Positions 1-6,358 of a stretch of 64,000 bases of DNA are shown here, piece after piece. The stretch is from the NCBI RefSeq assembly GCF_014646255.1, contig NZ_BMNC01000015.1:62001-126000 (forward strand). The letters are read 5' to 3'. The DNA comes from Lentzea pudingi. GTDB lineage: Bacteria; Actinomycetota; Actinomycetes; Mycobacteriales; Pseudonocardiaceae. The notes under the pieces are model-generated. The model saw only the letters and a list, made by a program, of their open reading frames with translations, searched no databases and was not told the DNA's origin. Position numbers and translations under genes: made by a program. Positions within the stretch are counted from its first letter, which is position 1. Each line of letters begins with the position of its first letter.

Positions 1-569
1 CCCGCGTCCACGGCGAACAGCTGCTTCGCGGGCGCTCCGCCTTCGTCGTGACATCCAAAACCAAGGGGCACACCGGTTTCCGCGACCGACGCGACGATCT
101 CGCCGATCTGGTCCGGCCACAGCTTGCCCGCTGTGTCGTGCAGCAACACGGTTTCCGCCCCAGCCTCCGCGGCTGCCAGCACGACCTCCAACGCGTGTTC
201 GGGGTCGATCAGCCAGCCGTCGAAGAAGTCCCGCGCCTCGACGACCACTCGTCGTTCGGCGCGCACGAGTTGACGCACGGCGTCCCTGACCTTCGAGATG
301 CCGTGCCCTTGGACGACCACCGCCACCGCGGGTGTCTCCGCGGCCAGCAGTGCGTCGAGGTCCTCCGCACCGCCCGACGCGATGAGGGTGGCGATCCGCA
401 ACCGGAGCTCGATCGACGCCCTGCCGAAAAATCCTCTGGGGTAGAACGACCGGCCGGGCCTGCCTCCGTCGACGAACGTGACGCCGAGCGCGTCGAGGCG
501 CCGCGCCGCGACCAGTCTGTCCGAGATGGACGAACCGGTGCGGCGCAGCGAGATGTCGTAGAGCTTCAT
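1..569 (-). CDS. Citramalate/isopropylmalate synthase-like (DRE-TIM fold) protein, partial
   Basis: The 5' part (about 189 codons) of a gene that runs off the left edge. The start ATG overlaps the stop of the upstream 61-aa gene (TGATG), so the two are translationally coupled. The protein begins MKLYDISLRR and carries CimA/LeuA-like blocks: a FFDGW...DPEHAL segment near residue 120, LLHDTAGK and a GCHDEGG segment near the visible end. These family members condense acetyl-CoA with a 2-oxo acid. The usual metal-binding residues look altered: LRD is LRR at the N-terminus, and the HxH of the HAHND motif appears as GxH. It may therefore have a changed function. It lies downstream of the ACP and aromatase genes, so it probably belongs to the polyketide cluster. 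Confidence 0.7.
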   Translation of the reverse strand, partial: MKLYDISLRRTGSSISDRLVAARRLDALGVTFVDGGRPGRSFYPRGFFGRASIELRLRIATLIASGGAEDLDALLAAETPAVAVVVQGHGISKVRDAVRQLVRAERRVVVEARDFFDGWLIDPEHALEVVLAAAEAGAETVLLHDTAGKLWPDQIGEIVASVAETGVPLGFGCHDEGGAPAKQLFAVDA

Positions 570-754
570 CAGAACCCCGACAGCAGTACTCGGGAAGCCT
601 CGATCTCGTAGGCGCAGTGCCCCACTTCCGAGGGACAACCCTTGCGCTGGTGCTCGACCGCGGCTTTCTCCAGGTACATGGACACCACGTAAAGTCCGTT
701 GCGGCTCGCAGCGCGTGCGGCGGCAGTGAGCAAGTCCGCGCCAGCCAACCCCAT
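569..754 (-). CDS. Small hypothetical protein (61 aa)
   Basis: A 61-residue protein with no family that I recognise. The N-terminal half is Ala/Leu-rich and probably helical (GADLLTAAARAASR); the C-terminal half has two cysteines (KGCPSEVGHC). It begins 9 bp after the stop of the aromatase/cyclase gene and overlaps the next start by TGATG, so it is almost certainly part of the same minus-strand operon (ACP, aromatase, this gene, CimA-like gene). It could be a small partner subunit of the downstream DRE-TIM protein, but that is only a guess from the coupling. Confidence 0.6.
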   Translation of the reverse strand: MGLAGADLLTAAARAASRNGLYVVSMYLEKAAVEHQRKGCPSEVGHCAYEIEASRVLLSGF

Positions 755-763
755 CGCGTCACC

Positions 764-1699
764 TCACCCGTTCTCGGCGAATTCCTTCGCGTGCCGCAAC
801 GTCGTGAGGCTGTTGGTGCCCAGGGCGTGGCGGATGAGCTCGCGAGCGCGCTCGATCGTCCCGTCGGCACCCAGGACCTCGGGGATGACGTCGGGCCGGA
901 TGACGACGGTGTGGTGCGACGTCGCCTCGATGCCGGCCTCGATGCCGTCGCCGATGTCCTTGAACGTCCACCTGCCGACGTGCGCCGCCATGATCGGAGG
1001 CGTGTGCGTCTGCTTGTAGACGATGCCGTCGTACGGGGTGCAGACCCGCACCGAGTGCGTGGTGTGGATCGACCCGTCCGGGCTGCGCGTGTCCATCTCC
1101 ATGGACTGCACGCCGGTGACGGCTTCCGTGAGGTCCAGGCGTGCCACGTGCGGCAGGCGCTCCGGCCACAGGTCGGACCGGTACAGGAACTCGTAGACGT
1201 CCTTGCGGCTCGCGTGGATCGTGATGCTGTCGGAGAACGACAGCACCAGCTTGTCGTAGTCGTCGCCGTACTCGGCCGCCCGCTTGAGAGCGGCCAGTTC
1301 GGCGTCGCTGTTGTTGTTGACGGCGTTCAGGATGAGGTCGACCGCCTCGGGCTGCGCCGCGGTGAAGTGGTGGAGCAGATCGACCCGGGTCGCCGAATCG
1401 GCGATCGGGACGATCCGCCACTCCCCACCCATCGTCTTCACCGGGGCCGCCGAACGCTCCTGCTCGAAGGAGATGTGCAGGTTCGCCGGGTCGAGCACTC
1501 GCCGGGACGTCCACGTGCGCACGTCACCGTTGGCGAACGCGTGCAACCGCAACCGCTCCGTCGAGCCGTCCCGTTCGAACACCTCGGCCTGGACCGTGGG
1601 TCCGAAGATGTACGGCCAGGTCGTCACGTCCGCGACCAGGTCGTACACCACCTTGGCGGGAGCCCCGATCATGACCGTGTGCGTGGTGGTGTGCGTCAT
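764..1699 (-). CDS. Type II polyketide aromatase/cyclase (didomain SRPBCC)
   Basis: The 311-aa product has two START/SRPBCC helix-grip domains in tandem (about residues 1-145 and 155-311). This is the layout of didomain aromatase/cyclases of aromatic polyketide pathways (ActVII, DpsF type), which close and aromatise the first ring of the ACP-bound poly-beta-ketone. The start M-T-H-T-T-T-H-T and the repeated W-P-[YE] motifs, one per domain (TTWPYIFGP and SDLWPERLPH), fit the family. The gene lies 28 bp downstream of the ACP gene in one operon. No ketosynthase is visible, so the minimal PKS must lie outside the window. Confidence 0.9.
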   Translation of the reverse strand: MTHTTTHTVMIGAPAKVVYDLVADVTTWPYIFGPTVQAEVFERDGSTERLRLHAFANGDVRTWTSRRVLDPANLHISFEQERSAAPVKTMGGEWRIVPIADSATRVDLLHHFTAAQPEAVDLILNAVNNNSDAELAALKRAAEYGDDYDKLVLSFSDSITIHASRKDVYEFLYRSDLWPERLPHVARLDLTEAVTGVQSMEMDTRSPDGSIHTTHSVRVCTPYDGIVYKQTHTPPIMAAHVGRWTFKDIGDGIEAGIEATSHHTVVIRPDVIPEVLGADGTIERARELIRHALGTNSLTTLRHAKEFAENG

Positions 1700-1727
1700 G
1701 TCCGTCTCCGTATCCGAGTCGCCGGCG

Positions 1728-1979
1728 TCAGGCCGCGATCTGTCCGTTGACCTTGTCCAGCAGCTGACGCGGCGTCTCGATGTACGCCATCTCGTCGTCG
1801 GCGATGGCGACCCCGTACTTGCGCTTGATCAGCGCGACCGTCTCCAGCAGGGCGAGGGAGTCGAAGCCCAGCTCGAGGAACGGGAGGTCGAGAATGTCCT
1901 GGCCGGGCTTGAACGAGTCGTCGTCGCCCGCGGCCTCGTTGAGAACCTCTTTGAGGCCCTCGATGGTCAGTGCGCTCAC
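1728..1979 (-). CDS. Type II PKS acyl carrier protein
   Basis: An 83-aa acyl carrier protein that carries the growing polyketide on a phosphopantetheine arm. The attachment serine is Ser41 in LGFDSLALLET, and the C-terminal TPRQLLDKVNGQIA helix matches actI-ORF3-type ACPs rather than fatty acid ACPs. The GTG start at 1979 is set by a strong GGAGGAAAGGA ribosome binding site just upstream. It is the first gene of the minus-strand operon after the terminator that closes the SARP gene, so its promoter should lie between 1980 and 2094. Confidence 0.93.
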   Translation of the reverse strand: MSALTIEGLKEVLNEAAGDDDSFKPGQDILDLPFLELGFDSLALLETVALIKRKYGVAIADDEMAYIETPRQLLDKVNGQIAA

Positions 1980-2094
1980 GGCTAGCTTCCTTTCCTCCAG
2001 CGGGCGATTCCCGCGCGCCCACGACTGAGGTTGCCACCGCACACCTGTAAGTCAGTGGAGAGATTCTCGAAGAAACCGTTGCACGACAAGCAAA

Positions 2095-2127
2095 AACGGC
2101 CCGCGCCACAGTGTGGCGCGGGCCGTT
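2095..2127 (-). terminator. Rho-independent terminator after SARP gene
   Basis: A 16-bp perfect inverted repeat (arms 2095-2110 and 2112-2127). Read on the minus strand it is followed by a TTTTTGCTTG run. It separates the SARP gene from the ACP operon. Confidence 0.85.
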
Positions 2128-2137
2128 GGAGAGAAAC

Positions 2138-2947
2138 TCAGGCGAGAAGGCGTTGCAGTTGACGGGTTTCGGCGCTGTCGAGGCGCGGGTCGGACGTCAG
2201 GATCGCGTGCTGCAACCCCTGCAGACGTGACGACGGCTCGACGCCGAGCTCCTCGATCAGGGTGTTGCGCAGTGCCTTGAACGAGTCGAGCGCCTGCCAC
2301 TGCCGGCCCGCGCGGAACAGCGAGATCATGTACTGCGCGCACAGGTTCTCGTTCATCGGGTTCTGCACGGTCAGCACGGACAGCTCGGACAGCAACGCCT
2401 TGTGCTTGCCCATCCGCAGCTCGGCGTCGATGCGTGCCTCGAGCACGCCCAGCCGGGCTTCCTCGAGGCGCACGATCTCGATGCCGAGCGGCATGCCCGG
2501 CCGCACGTCGACGACCGCGGCGCCGCGCCACATCTCCAGCGCCTGGCGCAGCAGCCGGGACGCCGACGCGAAGTCCTCGACGTCGTAGGCCTGCTGGCCC
2601 GCGCGGGCCAGGCGGTCGAACTCGTGCACGTCGACGGCCTCCGGCGGCACGTCGAGCAGGTAGCCGCCGTACCGGGTGACCAGCACCTCCTTCGCCGCAC
2701 CCTCACCGGACGTCGCCAGGGCGTCGCCGATGAGCTTGCGCAGCTGCAGGATGTAGGTCTGCAGGGTGGTGCGGGCGCTGCGCGGTGGACGGTCGCCCCA
2801 CAGCTCCTCGATCAGGGTGGGGACGGACACGACCTGCCCGGAGTGCAGCGCGAGCAGCGCCAGGATCTGACGTGGCTTGGCCGCGGTGGGCGTCACCGAG
2901 CGACCGTTCACCTTGGCCTCGACGGGCCCCAGGACCTTGATCTGCAT
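2138..2947 (-). CDS. SARP-family pathway activator (first copy)
   Basis: A 269-aa Streptomyces antibiotic regulatory protein. The N-terminal OmpR-type winged helix (about 1-95: MQIKVLGPVEA... TLIEELWGDRPPRSARTTLQTYILQLRK) binds DNA; the BTAD domain follows (about 100-255, LLRQALEMWRG, LRNTLIEELGVEPS). I chose ATG 2947 over longer frames because AAGGAGG lies 8 bp upstream and the typical SARP start M-x-I-x-V-L-G-P follows. The gene is divergent from the TOMM precursor gene and close in sequence to the second SARP at 38.1-39.0 kb. SARPs bind 11-bp-spaced heptamers, which occur in several intergenic regions here. Confidence 0.95.
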   Translation of the reverse strand: MQIKVLGPVEAKVNGRSVTPTAAKPRQILALLALHSGQVVSVPTLIEELWGDRPPRSARTTLQTYILQLRKLIGDALATSGEGAAKEVLVTRYGGYLLDVPPEAVDVHEFDRLARAGQQAYDVEDFASASRLLRQALEMWRGAAVVDVRPGMPLGIEIVRLEEARLGVLEARIDAELRMGKHKALLSELSVLTVQNPMNENLCAQYMISLFRAGRQWQALDSFKALRNTLIEELGVEPSSRLQGLQHAILTSDPRLDSAETRQLQRLLA

Positions 2948-3051
2948 CGCGACCCCTCCTTCGGTTCCGAGCACGGGATTAGTCTGCTCGGCCCAACGAG
3001 GCGGCGTTAGTGCACAGGCCATCGATGTCAGGTGAGTTCTGCCCGTGCCGG

Positions 3052-3068
3052 GTATGAAAACTTCATAC
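3052..3068. promoter_or_regulatory. GTATGAA-N3-TTCATAC palindrome in SARP/precursor intergenic region
   Basis: A perfect 7+7 bp inverted repeat with a 3-bp spacer, about 90 bp upstream of the precursor start and about 105 bp upstream of the SARP start. A further TTCATACG lies close to the precursor start (around 3134). This is a candidate operator for the divergent promoters. The binding protein is unknown; no TCGA-type SARP box pair is evident here. Confidence 0.4.
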
Positions 3069-3157
3069 GGAGGCGCATTAGCCGGTAACTACCGATCCAT
3101 TAGCACTGGTCCGCATCATTACCCACAACAATTCATACGCAAACATCGGAGATGCAC

Positions 3158-3337
3158 ATGTACCCCACCGTCACCGTGGAGCACTTGTCTTCCGTCACCA
3201 CCACCGAGGGCGACTCCGACGACATGAAGATCTACCGGTTCGACCGTGAGTCCTCGGCGGACTTCACCGTCGACTTCGCCTGGACCTCGTGCAGGCCCGG
3301 CACGTTCTGCTCGACCGACGAGGCGCTCGCGGCATGA
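3158..3337 (+). CDS. Candidate TOMM RiPP precursor peptide
   Basis: A 59-residue peptide. The ATG at 3158 is preferred because GGAG lies 6 bp upstream; an ATG six bases earlier is too close to that site, and an internal ATG at 3224 has no clear site. The N-terminal 40 residues are acidic and Thr/Ser-rich with a KIYRFDRES segment, like a leader. The C-terminus, FAWTSCRPGTFCSTDEALAA, holds two Cys and several Ser/Thr that azoline-forming enzymes can cyclise. The stop overlaps the start of the YcaO gene (ATGA), tying the peptide to that enzyme. I do not recognise the core, and the leader/core boundary is unknown. It is inferred to be the substrate from position and composition. Confidence 0.72.
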   Translation: MYPTVTVEHLSSVTTTEGDSDDMKIYRFDRESSADFTVDFAWTSCRPGTFCSTDEALAA

Positions 3338-5592
3338 GACCCGAACTGGCCGAACCGGACGAACGACGCATCGGGTTCCGACGCCACCTCCGGCCCCAGA
3401 TCGTGCGGGGCGAGGCCGTCTACCTGATCGGCGAGTCCGGGGTCACCGCGATCCAGGGCACGCACGTCGAGACGCTGGCGCCGCTGCTCGACGGCACCCG
3501 TGACCTCGCCGCCGTGCTGCGCGACCTGCCCGCCGGCCTGACCGAGGACATGGTCAGCCGCATGCTCACCAGGCTGGCCGCGGCCGGCCTGATCGGGCGG
3601 CGCTGCGAGGAGGACGGTTCGGCCACGACCGAGGCCACGCTCGCCTACTGGGACGCGGCGGGCCTCGACCCCGCTGACGCGGTGGCGGCGACAACGACGT
3701 CGCTCGTCTCCGTGGTCGCGCTCGGGGACCTGGACCGCGACGCGCTCGTGGACGCCCTGCACGGCAACGAACTCACGGTCACCTCGGGGAGTGGTGACCT
3801 GACGGTCGTGGCGTGTGCCGACTACCTGGCTCCCGAGCTCCGCGACATCGACGCGGAGCACCGCGCGGCCGGCAGGCCTTGGCTGCTGGTCAAGCCGGTG
3901 GGCGCGGAGGTGTCCGTCGGTCCCTTCTTCACCCCGGACGACGGCCCGTGCTGGCGTTGCCTCGCGGCGAGGCTCTCCGCCAACCGCAAGGCCGAGGCGC
4001 ACGTGCGGCGCCGGTGCGGGCAGGAGGGTCCCGCGCCGCGACCGCTCATCGGACTGCCGTCGCTCACCGCGATGGCGCTGGAGATCGCGTCCGTGGAGAC
4101 CGCGAAGTGGCTGGCCGGCATCCGCCAGGACGCGCAGCGGTCGATCTGGAGCTACGACAGCCTGACCATGAAGGTCGCGCAGCACGAGGTGCGGGCCCGC
4201 CCGCAGTGCTCGGGCTGCGGCGACCCCGAAGTTGTCGCGCGCAGGACGTTCGAGCCGGTCGAACTCGTCAGTCGCGTGAAACACTCCTGCGACGGCGGCG
4301 GCCACCGGTCGTCGCCGCCGCAGGAGGTGCTCGACGGCTACCGGCACCTGATCGGCCCGGTCACCGGGATCATCAAGGAGATCCGCCGCAACACCGAGGG
4401 CCCCGAGTTCTTCAACTCCTTCCGCTCCGGCTCGAACATCGCCGCGGGGGAAGGCATCGATGGGCTGCGTTCGGCGTTGCGCGCGGACACCGGCGGCAAG
4501 GGGGTCACGGCACTGGACGCCCAGGTCGGGGCCCTGTGCGAGGCCGTGGAACGACGCAGCGGCGCGTTCGTCGGCGACGAGGCTCGGGTGCGCGGCAGCT
4601 ACCAAACCCTCGCGGACCGGGCGATCCACCCCGACACCGTGCAGCAGTACCACCCTCGCCAGTTCGCCGGCCGCGAGCTGTGGAACGCGGCGCACTCGAA
4701 CTTCCAGCACGTCACCGCTCCGTTCGACGACGAAGAGGTGATGGACTGGACTCCCCTGTGGTCGCTCACCGAGCAGCGGCACAGGCTCCTGCCCACCGGC
4801 ATGTTGTACTTCGGCGCTCCCTGCCCGCCGAGCGTGACAGCCAACTCCAACGGGTGCGCGGCCGGCAGCAGCCTGGAAGACGCTGTCCTGCAAGGACTTC
4901 TGGAACTCGTCGAACGCGATGCGGTAGCCATCTGGTGGTACAACCGCACTCCGATGCCGGGCATGGACCTGGACTCGTTCCACGACCCGTGGATCACCCA
5001 GAACCGCGAGGTCCACGCGAGCCTCGGCCGCGAGGTGTGGCTGCTCGACGTCACAGCGGACCTCGGTGTACCGGTGATGGTCGCGATCTCCCGCCGCACC
5101 GGCGGAGAGCGCGAGGACGTCATGCTCGGCTGCGGTGCGCACCTCGACCCGCGGATCGCCGCGCGCCGGGCGCTCACCGAGCTCAACCAGTGCATGCCGA
5201 TGGTGTGCGGGGCCTCCGATCTGAACGGCCTCGACGTCGACGTCCGGAACTGGTTCGAGAACACGAGGGTCGCCGATCACCCGTGGCTCGCCCCCGATCC
5301 GGCCGAGCCGCCGCGCGACGTCCGGGACATCGGCTACACGCACCGGGCGGACCTGGCCGACGACGTCCGCGCCATCCAGCGCACCGTCGAGGACCGCGGA
5401 ATGGAGGTGCTCGTCCTCGACCAGACCAGGCCGGACTTCGAGCTTCCCGTCGTCCGCGTGGTCGTGCCGGGGCTGCGGCACTTCTGGTCGAGGTTCGCTC
5501 AAGGGCGCCTCTACGACGTGCCTGTACAACTGGGGAGGCTTCCCCGGCCACACGGCTACGACGAGCTCAACCCCATCCCGCTGTTCATGTGA
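3334..5592 (+). CDS. TOMM cyclodehydratase, fused E1-like and YcaO domains
   Basis: A 752-aa fused azoline synthetase, the size and order of cyanobactin LynD/TruD-type enzymes. The N-terminal part (about 1-330) holds the leader-binding and E1-like Ocin-ThiF domain with a four-cysteine zinc site (CWRC near residue 206, CSGC near 292). The YcaO domain (about 375-752) has the ATP/Mg motif LCEAVERRSG near residue 402 and ELVERDA near 528, and ends ...LNPIPLFM, a proline-containing tail like the PxPxP end of azoline-forming YcaO proteins. It would convert Cys/Ser/Thr of the precursor to thiazolines or oxazolines with ATP. The ATGA overlap with the precursor gene indicates coupled translation. Confidence 0.92.
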   Translation: MRPELAEPDERRIGFRRHLRPQIVRGEAVYLIGESGVTAIQGTHVETLAPLLDGTRDLAAVLRDLPAGLTEDMVSRMLTRLAAAGLIGRRCEEDGSATTEATLAYWDAAGLDPADAVAATTTSLVSVVALGDLDRDALVDALHGNELTVTSGSGDLTVVACADYLAPELRDIDAEHRAAGRPWLLVKPVGAEVSVGPFFTPDDGPCWRCLAARLSANRKAEAHVRRRCGQEGPAPRPLIGLPSLTAMALEIASVETAKWLAGIRQDAQRSIWSYDSLTMKVAQHEVRARPQCSGCGDPEVVARRTFEPVELVSRVKHSCDGGGHRSSPPQEVLDGYRHLIGPVTGIIKEIRRNTEGPEFFNSFRSGSNIAAGEGIDGLRSALRADTGGKGVTALDAQVGALCEAVERRSGAFVGDEARVRGSYQTLADRAIHPDTVQQYHPRQFAGRELWNAAHSNFQHVTAPFDDEEVMDWTPLWSLTEQRHRLLPTGMLYFGAPCPPSVTANSNGCAAGSSLEDAVLQGLLELVERDAVAIWWYNRTPMPGMDLDSFHDPWITQNREVHASLGREVWLLDVTADLGVPVMVAISRRTGGEREDVMLGCGAHLDPRIAARRALTELNQCMPMVCGASDLNGLDVDVRNWFENTRVADHPWLAPDPAEPPRDVRDIGYTHRADLADDVRAIQRTVEDRGMEVLVLDQTRPDFELPVVRVVVPGLRHFWSRFAQGRLYDVPVQLGRLPRPHGYDELNPIPLFM

Positions 5593-5614
5593 CTACCAGA
5601 GCGGAGGCGCTGTG

Positions 5615-6256
5615 GTGCCCACCCAGTCGCACATCCCGGCCGGCCGGCCGCTGTGGTCGTTGCTGGAGGACACGTTCGTCGACGAGGGGGCCGAACACCT
5701 GACCGTGTACGGGCGCTGGGGCGCGATCGAGATCGCCGACACCAGCCCGCTCGTCCGCGAGGCGCTGCACCGCATGAGCCTCGGCCCGGTGGCGCTCGAG
5801 AACATCTCCGCGCTGCACGAGAACTTCGTGCGCTGGAAGACGGGCTCCGGGCCGTGCCTGATCTGGCGCAAGCTCAAGAACACGCTCGACCAACTGGGTG
5901 GTTGCGTCGTGCCGTCGCTCGGGCTCAACGACGGGGCCGGGCCGATCCTGTCCGTCGTCGCGGTCGCCCGCGACGCGGTGTTCGCGTTGCCGCACATCGA
6001 GGAGGACGAGGTCGTCACCATGCGGCCGCGCACCGAGATCGAGCGGCTCAACGGAGACCAGGCGCTGGCCTGCCCGGGACTCTCCTACCAGGTGATCCTG
6101 CACAGCGCGCCCGCGACGGAGATCGCGAAGTCGTTGCTGCACACCGGGACCACCATCGCTCTGGTCGCGGATGCGTTGCAGGTGGAGAAGAACCTGGTGG
6201 CCGACGTCGTCGCCTACCTCGCCGGGGCAGGACTCGCCGTCGTCCAGAGGCGTTGA
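5615..6256 (+). CDS. Stand-alone N-terminal domain of SagB-type TOMM dehydrogenase
   Basis: A 213-aa protein. GTG 5615 is chosen because GGAGG lies 7 bp upstream. The sequence follows the N-terminal region of actinobacterial SagB/ThcOx proteins: PLWSLLEDT, LTVYGRWG, SPLVREALHRMSLGPVALEN, LGLNDGAGPILSVV, and a final winged-helix-like DVVAYLAGAGLAVV. The FMN-binding nitroreductase domain that oxidises azolines to azoles in complete SagB proteins is absent; the protein ends just after the region where it would begin. It may act as a binding partner, with oxidation left to another enzyme or not occurring. It is the third gene of the precursor-cyclodehydratase operon. Confidence 0.75.
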   Translation: MPTQSHIPAGRPLWSLLEDTFVDEGAEHLTVYGRWGAIEIADTSPLVREALHRMSLGPVALENISALHENFVRWKTGSGPCLIWRKLKNTLDQLGGCVVPSLGLNDGAGPILSVVAVARDAVFALPHIEEDEVVTMRPRTEIERLNGDQALACPGLSYQVILHSAPATEIAKSLLHTGTTIALVADALQVEKNLVADVVAYLAGAGLAVVQRR

Positions 6257-6358
6257 GCCGCCGCCATGTTGCTCCGATCGCGGATCGCAAAACGCGAGAT
6301 TTCCCAGGAAGCGCCCGTATCATGGCCGCGTCCCGACCCTCGCGTGGGAGCCGCTGCT

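Noticed and set aside
617..1750. Long plus-strand open frame opposite the aromatase/cyclase
   Set aside because: Arg/Val/Asp-rich shadow of a GC-rich minus-strand gene with clear homology; no family motif or ribosome binding site of its own.
3224..3337. Shorter precursor starting at the internal ATG (MKIYRFDRES)
   Set aside because: No ribosome binding site before it, whereas ATG 3158 has GGAG at good spacing; still possible as a minor start.
3232..5553. 773-codon minus-strand frame opposite the YcaO gene
   Set aside because: Composition typical of antisense frames in high-GC DNA; the plus strand has all cyclodehydratase motifs.
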